From: Diploptera punctata
Taxonomy: Eukaryota; Arthropoda; Insecta; Blattodea; Blaberidae
Length of the DNA: 64,000 nucleotides
Assembly (NCBI GenBank): GCA_030220185.1
Contig: JASPKZ010007302.1
Coordinates: forward strand, 124,001 to 188,000
Reading direction: 5' to 3'
Shown: piece after piece, positions 10,537 to 22,005 of the stretch
How positions within the stretch are numbered: position 1 is the first letter of the stretch
Layout: each line of letters begins with the position of its first letter
Position numbers and translations under genes: made by a program
The notes under the pieces: model-generated
What the model saw: only the letters and a program-made list of their open reading frames with translations
What the model was told of the DNA's origin: nothing
The model's database searches: none

Positions 10537-11498
10537 GTCATCTCACGAGTGTTTTCCAAATCAATAAATTTTGTCTAGCCGATTTCGAAATCAAGAGTGA
10601 CACTTGTTGGGACAATTTATCGAATAAAATTAAGCTGTTTAAACAAAAATCATTATATAAATATAGTTACCGATATTTAAAAATATTGATATATATTTAA
10701 TATAAACGGCGATGTTTGAAGACTAATCTGAAATTTGAAGTTATGTTTATTCACTGCAACTTGATCATATTATTTATTGCCAAATAGGACCACAATATTG
10801 TAAGAATGCTCCCTAGCGAAGAAATAATGAAACACATTAAACTGTATATTATAACCAAGATTACAAGTTATTCATTTATTTTTTTACTAAACATCTCTTT
10901 AAAATCAAGGAATACGTTCATTATTTGCTATATTCAATATATTTGTTGGAGAGTTAGTCACTGCAAAATAAATCTCTGATCTGATCTGATTATTAGAAAG
11001 GAGCAGCTTTCTTTATCACAAAAGCAGGAGGTGATAAAGATAAATTGATAAATATTGAGGTGAAACACGATTGTCATTGGTTGTAAAACAAAATTCATTG
11101 AAACGTGATTGATCATTGACTACCATTTGGGGCATAAGTTAAATCTCATCCATCCATAGTAATTCTGCCCGAGGTCAGGTCATTCACTGCAATCATAGCA
11201 TTTTCATGCTATGCTTGCAGCTTTACTAGGGAATTGTAGGTGTAGTAGCTTCCCGTTGCTTTCCACGCCGGTGAAGGATGATGATAATAATGATAAGGAT
11301 GATGATGATGGCCATATGATTTTGGGGACCGTTCAGGCCTTAAAGTTTTCCTGACATTTGTCTTACAGGTGAGGAAAAACCCCGATAAAAACCTCACCCA
11401 GAAAAACTGCCCCGGCCGGGGATCGAACCCGGACCCGCTGCGTGACAAGGTAGCACGCTACCTCGAGACCACAGCGGTGGACATGAGTTAAATAGTCG
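10537..11498 (-). repeat. MITE-like repeat 'Mt-B', copy 1, interrupted by SINE1
   Basis: Reading on the reverse strand, it begins ctatttaactcatg, continues past the SINE with ccaaatggtagtcaatga, and ends with the block 'cactcgtgagatgacttat'. The same order is seen at 15331-15952 and in shortened form at 58541-58943 and 59239-59641. The outer ends are imperfect inverted repeats (ctatttaactcatgcc against ataagtaatgcc). All copies have GA directly outside both ends, which may be a preferred target or part of the element. It has no coding capacity. The transposase family that would move it is unknown. Confidence 0.6.
11143..11482 (-). mobile_element. SINE1 inserted in Mt-B
   Basis: On the reverse strand the head reads gtccaccgctgtggtctcga (A-box region), then a B-box ggttcgatccccgg, then the body with ggtttttcctcacctgtaag, a (ATC)-rich stretch, cttcaccggcgtggaaagca, and a GGAT-type tail. 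The host repeat is duplicated around it: 'aagttaaat' before and 'gagttaaat' after. The uninterrupted Mt-B copy at 58541 reads through this point, so this is a true insertion with an about 9-base target duplication. Confidence 0.8.
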
Positions 11499-12079
11499 TT
11501 AAAAACGACGACACGTGCGAGATGTTGCGTCGCACCGAGCCTCAGTATAAACCGCATCACTTATTTTGAACTTGAAAAATTTAACACAAATGAAATATTG
11601 TCCACTCACCCATTGCTAAAACTTCGCCCCGAGTGTATAAATTATGTAGATTACATACAAAGTAGCTAAACCACATAAACACGCGCACAAACGCTTTTTA
11701 AAATCATGTTATGTAAATAAACACATCACGGCCGAGTTGTAAGAGAACATGTTCATTACCGCTTCAAATTAAAGCGTACGTCAGATGTTATTATAGCCTC
11801 ACTCTGATGGTTAACCGTTTATATAAAAGCGGGTGCCGCGCGGCAATGCTTGTCATACGGTGTTGTCACGTTTCTCATAGCGCTATGGGTGTTTATTATA
11901 CAAGGACAGAAAACATTGATTATATTTATGTTATTGTTTAATTGTATGTTATTATTTGGTATTGTTTAATTTTTAAAATTAAGATGATGTATGTATTTAT
12001 TTATTAAATAATTTAATTCCTACATTATATAGCTAGTAGGTCTACATAAATTTAATATTCATACAACATCATGCTGAAC
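11499..12079. other. No recognisable feature
   Basis: AT-rich, with a GC-richer patch at 11830-11850 (gtgccgcgcggcaa) that forms a short perfect hairpin. No open frame or repeat match was seen. Confidence 0.25.
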
Positions 12080-12120
12080 ATTATTATTATTACTATTATT
12101 ATTATTACTATTATTATTAC
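12080..12120. repeat. ATT microsatellite
   Basis: An imperfect (ATT)n run directly abuts the 3' tail of the RTE copy that follows. Confidence 0.85.
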
Positions 12121-14653
12121 TTACTTACTTATCACTGGCACTATCGAACCCATAGGTTCATGGCCGCGCGGACATAAGCTCTCCATACATCCCTGTCCTG
12201 AGCTAATGCTTTCCAATCATTCCCCTGTATAATCTACTTCCCACAAATCATAGTTAATGTTGTTTTCCCACCTCATTCTTGGTCTACCAACTGGGCGATT
12301 TCCCTCTGGGCTTTCCTACAAGAAGTTTCCATGCACGTCTTTCATTCCCCATACGTGCAACATGTCCTGCCCATCGCAGTCTACGAGACTTAACTGTTCT
12401 TATTATATCTGGCTTCCTATAAAGACCATGTAGTTCATTGTTATGTAGTCTTCTACATTCACCTGTCTGTTCATCTCTCTTTGGTCCAAAAATTTTCCTA
12501 AGAACTTTATTCTCAAATACTCGTAATCTCCTTTCCTCCCTTAAAGTAAGAGTCCATGTTTCGCACCCATATAATATAACTGGTAGAATAATAGTTTTAT
12601 ATATTTTCAGCTTAACGTTTTTTGAAAGGAGTTGGGACATCAAAAGTCTCTGCAATGCATAATAGCATGCATTTCCAGAATTGAGCCTATGTTTAATTTC
12701 TTTGTGCGTCTCATTCCTATTTGTGATTATTGTTCCTAGGTATTTGAATTCAGCCACTTCCTCAAAATTTCCCTCATTTCTCATTAGCTGTCCATTTCCA
12801 TTATATACTGAATTTCTACCTGTGACCACATATTTAGTTTTACTGATATTTACTTCCAGTCCTAATTTCTTAGTGTTACTCAATAGTGTGTGCGTGTTGG
12901 CCTTTAGTATCTCCTCGCTATCGGCCAATAGTACTACATCATCAGCATAAACTAACAGCTTATTAATACCATTCAGTTGTAATCCTTCCTCATTCTCTAA
13001 AGATTTAATGGCATGCTCTAGTACAAAATTAAATAGTAGAGGAGATAGTGCATCTCCTTCCTTCAACCCATTCTGGATTTCAAAAGTGTCCGAAAACTGT
13101 TTGCCTACACGCACCCTACTATTTGAGCCATTTAGACACATTCGTATAAGTCTAACTAACCTTTTAGGAATTCCGAACTCCAGCAGGATACTATATAACT
13201 TCTCCCTCTTAATTCAATCATATGCTTTTTTGAAGTCTACATATAGTTGATGTACAGTGCCATTATATTCCCATTTCTTTTCTAAAATCTGTCTTATACT
13301 AAAAATCTGATCTGTTGTAGACCTGTTTCTTCTAAATGCACATTGATGATCTCCTAGAATGTCATCAATGTAGGGAGTAAGTCTGCTTACTAATATATTT
13401 GTAAGAATTTTGTATGAAGTTGAAAGTAATGAGATGCCCCTGTAGTTGTTGCAAACAGTTTTATCTCCTTTCTTATAAATTGGTACGATAATTGATTCCT
13501 TCCATTCATCTGGAAGAGCTTCTTTTTCCCAAATCATACTAAGCAACCAGCGTATCTTGTCTATCACTTTTTCTCCTCCTGATTTTATGAGTTCTGCTGG
13601 GATCTCATCTGAACCTTATGCTTTATACATCTTCAATTTTTCAATCGCCATTTCAACCTCTAATGCACTTGGCTCTGCGACTAGCATTTCTGCTGTCTGT
13701 AACTTATCCTCCTCAATGTCCTGTTCTGTATGTACATTTAATAGCTGATTAAAGTAACTTTTCCGTCTATTTAATATACTCCTAGAATCTGCAATCATAT
13801 CCCCATTTTCATTTCGAATTATGTTTGTTCTAGCCTGAAACCCTTTCTTCTCTATACTAATTCCCTGATATAATTCTCTAATGTTCCTATTTTTTGCATT
13901 CATTTCAAGATCATTAATCTTCTCTCTCAAATATTCCCTCTTTTTACTCTTTAGTAACTTAGTGGTTTCCCGTCTAATACTACCCAACTGTTCTAAATTT
14001 ACCTCATATGGCTCGTGTAACCATTTAATTTTTGCTAGTTTTCTTTTCTTTACAATGTCGGCACATTCCTCATCAAACCATTTCTTGTTTTGCCTCTTTC
14101 TTAAACAACCAATGCTTTCTGATGCTGAAAATTTAATAGTATCTCTTATAGCCTCCCATTCTTTATTTATATCAGGTTCTTCTTCGTTTGCCACATTGTC
14201 ATCTGAAGATTCCAGTACATCAAATCTATTAGCAATTTTGATTTGGTATTCTTGCCGCATTTCATCATTTCTCAAGTTTTTTAATTCATATTTTACTGAA
14301 TCATCTTTAGCATTCGTTCCTCTCATAAGCGATAGCCGTTGTCTGATTTTCACTCTGACCAGATGATGATCCGAATTGCAGTCTGTCCCTCTAACTGATC
14401 TAACATCAATGATGCTACTGTGCCAGCGTTTATCCACTAATACATGATCTATCTGGTTCCGAGTTTCTCCATCTGAGGACGTCCAGGTGTATTTATGAAT
14501 ATCCTTATGCTGAAATGTTGTGCTCTTAACAATCAGATTCTTTGATGTGGCAAATGTGACTAATCTAACCCCGTTGTCGTTACTATCTTCATGAAGACTG
14601 AATTTGCCTATTGTTGGTTTGAATATATCTTCCCGCCCCACTTTTGCATTAAA
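12121..14653 (-). mobile_element. RTE-type LINE, copy 1, 5'-truncated, nearly intact
   Basis: On the reverse strand it runs from within the endonuclease (just after GDFN) to the 3' end block tatcgaacc and a (TAAG)-type tail at 12121-12136. Identity with the plus-strand copy at 16470-19325 is very high by eye over 2.5 kb. The 5' break falls at a 'ttttaatgca' shared with copy 2, next to an ATT microsatellite, and the 3' tail also abuts ATT repeats, so the insertion probably went into an ATT tract. Truncation at the 5' end is usual for target-primed LINE insertion. Confidence 0.92.
12284..14641 (-). pseudogene. RTE endonuclease-reverse transcriptase, one frame with two internal stops
   Basis: A single reverse-strand frame spans 14641 to 12284. 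The apurinic-type endonuclease part shows RNQIDHVLVDKRW and SDHHLVRVKIRQRL, but its N-terminal part including LGDFN is truncated away. A basic linker (KRQNKKWFDEECADIVKKRK) follows. The reverse transcriptase shows KESIIVPIYKKGDK, NNYRGISLLS, GLKEGDALSPLLFNFVLEHA and the catalytic YADDVVLLADS. The C-terminal region has YGCETWTLTLREE and RRLRWAGHVARMGN. Stops are TAA at 13616-13618 (KMYKA*GSDEIP) and TGA at 13214-13216, where copy 2 has Ser (KKAYD*IKREK). A one-base deletion near 12300 diverts the last residues. The protein would copy element RNA at a nicked site. This copy cannot make it without readthrough. Confidence 0.9.
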
Positions 14654-14693
14654 AAATTATTATTACTATTATTATTATTATTATTATTATTAC

Positions 14694-14728
<35 letters not shown>
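14654..14728. repeat. ATT/TTA microsatellite
   Basis: About 75 bases of (ATT)n with rare interruptions, adjoining the truncated 5' end of RTE copy 1. Confidence 0.9.
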
Positions 14729-14729
<1 letters not shown>

Positions 14730-15330
14730 ACTGTTTGGTCTGAAATATTTACCCATGGCCGCCACATGTTGAAATCACCTACATATTAAACAAATATAAT
14801 ATGCATATATTGTATTATCATTCGAGCTACATATCACAATAAATCACAGATAATTATAACTATTAATTCCGGTATACAATTTTATAACTGGATCGACTGC
14901 TCAACGTTCCGAATTTTAATTGAAACTGAGGAAAGAATAGCAATGTGGCAACATCGTGGTAGGCGCGGCAGTCGAGATCTTTTATTTTATTAACATATAA
15001 CAGCTGCGGGGAAACAAAGCCAGCCGCTTGTTAAGCACCATAGTAAGGCTATAATACCACGGCCTTCTTGATCCACGTAGGTATCTCTTGATTCTCCCTT
15101 TACTGGGTTTAATCAAGTAATCCGTGATTGCGATTAGCAGGGTTAGCAATCGTACAAGATGATATAACGCTAACGTAATAAACTAGAGATAAACTTCTTT
15201 GCACGTTGTGCGCATTTCATATATTTTAACGTAACAAAATGCTAACATTGAGTAAAATAATAAACATTAATTTTCAGTAATAAAAATATTGGTAAATGTA
15301 TGAAATGTAACCAAATAAATATTTATTGTG
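14729..15330. other. No recognisable feature
   Basis: AT-rich. The GC-richer part 14935-15140 has no motif I recognise and no long frame. Confidence 0.25.
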
Positions 15331-15952
15331 ACTATTTCACTCATGTCGCAAATGGTAGTCAATGACCGATCACGTTTCAATGAATTCTGTTTTACACCAA
15401 TGACAGTCGTGTTTCACCTCGCTCTCTATCGATTTCTCTTTATCAGCTCCAGCTTTTGTGATAAAGAAAGCTCCTCCTTTTTTAATATTCTAAACAGGTT
15501 AGACCATTATTTTTCTCCAGCTAATATATTGAATATAGCAAATAATGAATAGATTCAGTGATTTTACTAAGTTGTTTATTCAAAATATAAATGATTAACC
15601 TAAAATGTTGATTAAAATAGTTTGATGTGTTTCATTATCTCTCCACTAGAGTGCATTCTTACAATATTGCGATACTATTTAGCAATAATAATATGATCGA
15701 ATTGCAGTGAATAAACATAACCTCACATTTCTAAGTTGTTTTCAAACATCGCCGTTTACATTAACTATATAAATATTTTAAAACACCGGATACTATATTC
15801 AAATAATTACTTTTTAGTAAAGAGCTTAATTTTATTCGTTAAATAGTCCTAACAAATGCTACTCTTGATTTCCAAATTCTCTAGATAAATTCACTTCGTG
15901 AATCGTGAATTTATTGATAATTTGGAAATCACTCGTGGCATTGCTTATGAAA
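15331..15952 (+). repeat. MITE-like repeat Mt-B, copy 2 (about 620 bp)
   Basis: It starts ctatttcactcatgtcgcaa and ends cactcgtggcattgcttat, the same ends as the other copies, and is uninterrupted. Shared internal blocks include tcacgtttcaatga, gtgtttcacc, aaacatcgccgtttac, taattttattcgtt and ttgatttccaaattctctag. About 220 bases here are absent from the 403-bp copies in the satellite array. A 74-codon open frame at 15328-15552 is judged chance. Confidence 0.65.
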
Positions 15953-16274
15953 AAGTCAAAATGAAGTATATTACGAGTAAAACAAATGTTTATATGCGCT
16001 CAAAGTAATCATGTCAACACAGTGTAATGAGAAATAAAACTCGTAATAATTTGTCTTGTGTTGGCTCCACGTACAAAGGGTTCAATATGTATTATCTGTG
16101 CTACAATCATGGCTCTAATTATCGTCTTTCAGGACAATCGGCAGAAAATAAGTTATCAGCCCTGCTTCATCCCAGAACACATATCTTGTGAAAGTTTTTT
16201 CAGCAGAATTTGGATTCGTACTGTATTATATAAGTGTTATTTCAAGATTTCCGCTTCGTAGACGAGCAGTATCA
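15953..16274. other. No recognisable feature
   Basis: AT-rich spacer between Mt-B copy 2 and a SINE2 fragment. A 67-codon frame (16058-16261) shows no family resemblance. Confidence 0.25.
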
Positions 16275-16400
16275 GGCATGATGCCTTGCTCTCATTAACT
16301 ATGGGACCGGCGCCCATCCAAATAGTAGCGGCTCAGGTTGGTAACGACTGGATCGTCAGCAGCCGGCTGGTAGGCCTAATGCCTTCTAGACCTTTCGCGC
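16275..16400 (+). repeat. SINE2, 3' half
   Basis: It has gggaccggcgcccatcc, agtagcggctcaggttgg and cagccggctggtaggcctaa in the same order as the SINE2 copy at 37348-37665. The tRNA-like head is missing. Confidence 0.5.
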
Positions 16401-16469
16401 CGTGGAGTTATGTTGCCTCACATGGGAAACAGTAAGTGTTCTGAAATTTGAACAGATTGTGTGTCGTAA

Positions 16470-19325
16470 TGCCGGCCTTTACAAGAAGTTGGGTGGCCAG
16501 GAGTAGGTAGACAGGAATCAGGAAACTTTGCATTATACTATGGGGATGCAGAAAGACCTGCATTTGGAACGGGTTTTTTAGTCAGAAGGAGGATCCTATC
16601 CGCTATCCGAGATATTAAGTTTGTTAGTGATAGGATATCATACATAATTCTAAAGGGTAAACGACATGATTTTATAATTGTAAATGTACATGCCCCCACA
16701 GAAGACAAAGATGACAAGATCAAGGATGAGTTCTATGAAGAATTACAATGCCTATTTGATAGCCTTTCACGATATCATATGAAAATTGTCTTAGGAGATT
16801 TTAATGCAAAAGTGGGACGGGAAGATATATTCAAACCAACAATAGGCAAATTCAGTCTTCATGAAGATAGTAACGACAACGGGGTTAGATTAGTCACATT
16901 TGCCACATCAAAGAATCTCATTGTTAAGAGCACAACATTTCAGCATAAGGATATTCATAAATACACCTGGACGTCCCCAGATGGAGAAACTCGGAACCAG
17001 ATAGATCATGTATTAGTGGATAAACGCTGGCACAGTAGCATCATTGATGTTAGATCAGTTAGAGGGACAGACTGCAATTCGGATCATCATCTGGCCAGAG
17101 TGAAAATCAGACAACGGCTATCGCTTATTAGAGGAACAAACGCTAAAGATGATTCTGCAAAATATGAATTAAAAAACTTGAAAAATGATGAAATGCGGCA
17201 AGAATACCAAATAAAAATTGCTAATAGATTTGAAGTACTGGAATCTTCAGATGACGATGTGGCAAACGAAGAATAAAGAATGGGAGGCTATAAGAGATAC
17301 TGTTAAATTGTCAGCATCAGAAAGCATTGGTTGTTTAAAAAAGAGGCAAAACAAGAAATGGTTTGATGAGGAATGTGCCGACATTGTAAAGAAAAGAAAG
17401 CTAGCAAATATGAAATGGTTATACGAGCCAAATGAGGTAAATTTAGAGCAATTGGGTAGTGTTAGACGGGAAACCACCAAGTTACTAAAGAGTAAAAAGA
17501 GGGAATATTTGAGAGAGAAGATTAATGATCTTGAAATGAATGCAAAAAATAGGAACATTAGAGAATTATATCAGGGAATTAGTATAGAGAAGAAAGGGTT
17601 TCAGGCTAGAACAAATATAATTCGAAAAAAAATGGGGATATGATTGCAGATTCTAGGAGTATATTAAATAGATGGAAATGTTACTTTAATCAGCTATTGA
17701 ATGTACATACAGAAGAGGACATTGAGGAGGATAAGTTACAGACAGCAGAAATGCTAGTCGCAGAGCCATGTGCATTAGAGGTTGAAATGGCGATTGAAAA
17801 ATTGAAGATGTATAAAGCATGAGGTTCAGATGAGATCCCAGCAGAACTGATAAAATCAGGGGGAGAAAAATTGATGGACAAGATACGCTGGTTGCTTAGT
17901 ATGATTTGGGAAAAAGAAGCTCTTCCAGATGAATGGAAGGAATCAATTATCGTACCAATTTATAAGAAAGGAGATAAAACTGATTGCAACAACTACAGGG
18001 GCATCTCATTACTTTCAACTTTGTAAAAAATTCTAACAAATATATTAGTAAGCAGACTTACTCCCTATATCGACGACATTCTAGGAGATCATCAATGTGC
18101 ATTTAGAGGAAACAGGTCTACAACAGATCAGATTTTTAGTATAAGACAGATTTTAGAAAAGAAATGGGAATATAATGATACTGTACATCAACTATATGTA
18201 GACTTCAAAAAAGCATATGATTCAATTAAGAGGGAGAAGTTATATAGTATCCTGCTGGAGTTCGGAATTCCTAAAAAGTTAGTTAGACTTATACGAATGT
18301 GTCTAAATGGCTCAAAGAGTAGGGTGCGTGTAGCAAACAGTTTTCACACACTTTTGAAATCCAGAATGGGTTGAAGCAAGGAGATGCACTATCTCCTCAA
18401 CTATTTAATTTTGTACTAGAGCATGCCATTAAATCTTTAGAGAATGAGGAAGGCTTACAACTGAATGGTATTAATAAGCTGTTAGTTTATGCTGATGATG
18501 TAGTACTACTGGCCGATAGCGAGGAGATACTGAAGGCCAATATGCACACACTATTGAGTAACACTAAGAAATTAGGACTGGAAGTAAATATCAATAAAAC
18601 TAAATATATGGTCACACGTAGAAATTCAGTATATAATGGAAATGGACAGCTAATGAGAAATGAGGGAAATTTTGAGGAAGTGGCTGAATTCAAATACCTA
18701 GGAACAATAATCACAAATAGGAATGAGATGCACAAAGAAATTAAACATGGGATCAATTCTGGAAATGCTTGCTATTATGCGTTGCAGAGACTTTTGTTGT
18801 CCCAACTCCTTTCAAAAACGTTAAGCTGAAAATATATAAAACTATTATTCTACCAGTTATATTATATGGGTGCGAAACATGGACTCTTACTTTAAGGGAG
18901 GAAAGGAGATTACGAGTATTTGAGAATAAAGTTCTTAGGAAAATTTTTGGACCAAAGAAAGATGAACAGACAGGTGAATGGAGAAGACTACATAACAATG
19001 AACTACATGGTCTTTATAGGAAGCCAGATATAATAAGAACAGTTAAGTCTCATAGACTGCGATGGGCAGGACATGTTGCGCGTATGGGGAATGATAGACG
19101 TGCATGGAAACTTCTTGTAGGAAAGCCAGAAGGAAAACGCCCTGTTGGTAGACCAAGAATGTGGTGGGAGAACAACATTAACTGTGATTTGAGGGAAGTA
19201 GATTATACAGGGAATGATTGGAAAGCATTGTCTCAGGATAGGGATGTATGGAGAGCTTATGTCCGCGCGGCCATGAACCTACGGGTTCGATAGTGCCGGT
19301 GAGTGAGTAAGTAAGTAAGTAAGTA
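16470..19325 (+). mobile_element. RTE-type LINE, copy 2, longest in the window
   Basis: It begins within the endonuclease N-terminal part and ends at 19325 with gttcgatagtgccggtgagt and a clear (GTAA)n tail at 19303-19325. It carries about 185 bases of endonuclease coding sequence that copy 1 lacks (from QESGNFALYYGDAERPAF). The 5' boundary is approximate, and no 5' UTR is recognisable. The two long copies are so alike that both must derive from the same recent subfamily. Confidence 0.92.
16482..19293 (+). pseudogene. RTE endonuclease-reverse transcriptase with several frameshifts
   Basis: The endonuclease part includes FIIVNVHAPTEDKDDKIKDE, MKIVLGDFNAKVGRED, RNQIDHVLVDKRW and SDHHLARVKI, so catalytic Asn, Asp and His motifs are present. 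A 13-base deletion relative to copy 1 gives a stop at 17273-17275. The frame resumes at 17276 and breaks again at about 17635. A TGA at 17820-17822 interrupts KMYKA*GSDEIP. The reverse transcriptase block has a damaged NNYRGISLLST (stop at about 18023), a frameshift near 18345, then GDALSPQLFNFVLEHA and YADDVVLLADS. A deletion near 18815 shifts the frame before YGCETWTLTLREE. The last frame ends RAAMNLRVR at 19293. It has more lesions than copy 1, although it is longer. Confidence 0.9.
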
Positions 19326-19644
19326 ATGCCGGCCACTGCTCTTATCGTCCGTGGGCTTCCGCTCTGGCGTTAACGTGATCTACTTTTAATTTACACACCA
19401 CTTCGGCAGACCATTTTACTTAGAGGTATCCTTGTACAGTGTGTAGGATGAGTGTATGTTTATGTGTTTGTGAGTAGTATAAATTGTGTTGTTCGAGGAA
19501 GAATGATGAAGAGAAGAGAGAAGGCGAAACCCGGCCGGTACTGGCACATAGCCTACTCCTGTAAAAAAAAAAACAAAGGGGTTTGCCTAGATTCATGATC
19601 CCACCGAACGGACTAATCATTATCAACATTCTTATGCATGTATA
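19326..19644. other. Spacer, nothing definite
   Basis: It contains 'cggccggtactggcacata' near 19533 and a run of A at 19565-19574 that could be an old retroposon tail. No family match was seen. Confidence 0.25.
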
Positions 19645-20175
19645 ATGCAGAAACTTCAGAATTTCAATTCTTTCATTGGCTGCTTTTCCTACAAATGTTT
19701 GAAGCATCAAAATGGAAAACCTTTGAAGAGCGGAGAGAAACAAATTATTTTGAATGTTTTCAAAAAGTTTACTAAAAAAATCCTACATTAGCTACATTGT
19801 GAAAATAACAGCAAAATTATAGGTGAGTCAGCATGGATCATAAATTCTGCTCGTAGACCTAATGAAATTCTAAATAAACGATATCTATCGATTTTATGGA
19901 AAAAATAGTAAACGTCTGGTTAAGTAGATCCATATATAATATTTGGTCATGAATAAATAAGAGATGGAAGTTACTAATTATTGGCGCCATCTTAACTTGC
20001 ATTCTGTATTATTTCCCGTAAAATACCATGTTTCCTATGTAAAACATTTCCACAGACAATTCAGTCATATGGCGGGTAAAAGTAATGCCTCAGTTCCCCA
20101 ATAGACGGAGTCCGCGGAATAATACCTTATGCAAGTTTGTGAACTTAGCTCGGATGTCTATATATAAATATACTA
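19645..20175. repeat. Dispersed repeat Rep-X, copy 2
   Basis: This is the partner of 2620-3165 in the same orientation. Best conserved are attattttgaatgttttcaa, ataggtgagtcagcatgg, attctgctcgtag, ttggcgccatct and the final 'gcggaataata' block. The shared gGTGAGT sits in the same place in both copies. It could be a remnant splice donor, or simply conserved by descent. Confidence 0.5.
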
Positions 20176-20716
20176 AAAGAAAGCAGTTAAGTATAATTTC
20201 CTCCTCGGTTTGTCAACCGCTTTATTTCAGTAGCTAGATATTGACGACATTTAGTGATATCAATAAACATGTTTGTAAACAGCTAGTTTTGCCGTTTTTA
20301 GCTGTAAGGCGGTGTTTATGGAATATCTCCATGGTGCAAGAGTTACACTTCTTCCACAGAAACATGTGCTGTACAAAGTCCATGTAAAAAAATAAGTGCC
20401 TTTTAACTGCAAGGCACTAAAATCCAGCGCCAAAGCTCTCATTTAAAATATAGGAAAGTAATACATGTACAGCCTTTGAAATAATTGTTACCGCACAGTT
20501 AATTTTGAAAGTCCGAGAACGATGTCACTGCGCATGACCAGATGTCAGTTGTTTGGTTCGCAAGTATACAATTATTTGAGAACTAAAATCCGTTCTATTT
20601 GGTTGCGTGTCGTGCAATGGAAAATAATTTCGCGTATATAAATAGTGCGGAAAATGCTGTAAATAAAACAAAGCAAAAACAATAAAACAAAACAAAGAAC
20701 ATTAATTGAGATAAGG
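20176..20716. other. No recognisable feature
   Basis: AT-rich sequence. Short reverse-strand frames show no domain. Confidence 0.25.
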
Positions 20717-20717
20717 G

Positions 20718-20796
<79 letters not shown>
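20717..20796. repeat. GA microsatellite
   Basis: About 80 bases of (GA)n with one AAA interruption. It explains the Ser-Leu repeat peptides read on the reverse strand. Confidence 0.97.
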
Positions 20797-20798
<2 letters not shown>

Positions 20799-20880
20799 CG
20801 TGACAGCGGGATCGAACACGCGACCTCTTGCATGGGAAATATAAACTCCTTCCACTAGACCACAACCATTCCCTGCTAGA
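20797..20880 (-). repeat. tRNA-like sequence next to the GA tract
   Basis: The reverse strand contains A-box-like 'gttgtggtctagtgg' and B-box-like tgttcgatcccgctg at the right spacing. It lacks a matching acceptor stem, so it is probably a SINE head whose tail is the GA tract. Confidence 0.45.
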
Positions 20881-20982
20881 AACTGTCTTCTATGAGGCGA
20901 TGCAATACTCCAGGACATACTTGTATAATGACATTATATATTAACTTGTCTTAATTTAAATTAATCAGACGCATTTTACATT

Positions 20983-21317
20983 CCATCCATAGTAATTCTG
21001 CCCGAAGGCAGGTCCTTCACTGCAATCATAGCATTTTCATGCTATGCTTGCAGCTTTACTAGGGAATTGTAGGCGTGGTAGCTTCCCGTTGCTTTCCACA
21101 CCGGTGAAGGATGATGATGATGAGGATAATGATAAGGATGATGATGATGATGATGGCCATATGATTTCGGGGACCGTTTGGGCCTTAAAGTTTTCCTGAC
21201 ATTTATTTTCCTGACCCGGTAAAATCCTCACCCAGAAAAACTGCCCGACCGGGGATCGAACCCGGGCCCGCTGCGTGACAAGGCAGCACGCTACCTCGAG
21301 ACCACAGCGATGGACCT
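20983..21317 (-). mobile_element. SINE1, full-length with target duplication
   Basis: A 335-base copy flanked by the direct repeat cattttacatt at 20972-20982 and 21318-21328. On the reverse strand it starts gtccatcgctgtggtctcga, with a B-box gggttcgatccccgg about 50 bases on, and ends in cttcaccggtgtggaaagca, ttcactgcaatcatagc (plus-strand form) and a short ATGG tail. The perfect 11-base duplication indicates LINE-assisted insertion. The partner LINE is not known from this window. Confidence 0.85.
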
Positions 21318-21511
21318 CATTTTACATTAGTAGTGGAAATAAACAATCTTGCTATGCCTTTTGTTTTTAAACAAAGTAACGAGATTTTACAATCATTATA
21401 TATATATAAAAGCTGTTCCCTTTAATTAATGAATTTCCCTATGTATACAAATTATAACGTAGCCTGGTAACGTGTAGGCATTATAAAAAATAACGACGTT
21501 ATTTAAAGAAA

Positions 21512-21582
21512 TCCTGGCCAGGATCGAACCAGGGCCTGCGTCGTCGCAAGAAAGCATCTTACCAACTGCTCTACTGAAGCGA
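21512..21582 (-). repeat. tRNA-like sequence
   Basis: On the reverse strand it has A-box-like 'tagagcagttggtaagatg' and B-box-like tggttcgatcctggcc, about 70 bases in all. The anticodon stem does not fold well, so it is scored as tRNA-derived. Confidence 0.4.
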
Positions 21583-21874
21583 ACGGTACAAATACTGCAT
21601 CAGAAATAAGCGCTAATTACTATTGATTGGTTTAAGAGATCGTTACTTGCTTTCAGTCATTTGATAACTCTCTTAACTTAGAAATTCAATTAATAAATTT
21701 ATTTGTTGAAATTGTTTCAATAACGATTTGTATGAATCTTATACCGCCGGATTTGGCCTCAAAGGAGACAGCACGTGTAACAACTTAATCATGTGAATCG
21801 CTCTTCAAAACTTTTAACTTTCCACCATCAAGAGTTGCGCCATCATTTTGTTCAAAGGCTGTACATGTGTTAAT
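21583..21874. other. No recognisable feature
   Basis: AT-rich spacer with no boxes, frames or repeat matches seen. Confidence 0.25.
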
Positions 21875-22005
21875 CATCCAGTCAGTGTAGGGGTGACATG
21901 TGGTCAGCATATCTGGTCCACCAGCCGTTATAGCTGGTTTTCTCAACGTGGAGCCGCTACTTGTTGTAGCTACCCAAATTCCTCAGGATGCTGGGTGCTA
22001 TTTTA
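21875..22005 (-). repeat. SINE2, internal fragment
   Basis: The segments gtgacatgtggtcagcat, gttatagctggttttctcaa, gtggagccgctacttg and tacccaaattcctcaggatg occur in the same order as in 35985-36287. Confidence 0.55.

Noticed and set aside
20572..20918. Open frames with long Ser-Leu repeats on the minus strand
   Set aside because: They are read directly from the GA microsatellite at 20717-20796 and extend into a tRNA-like piece.
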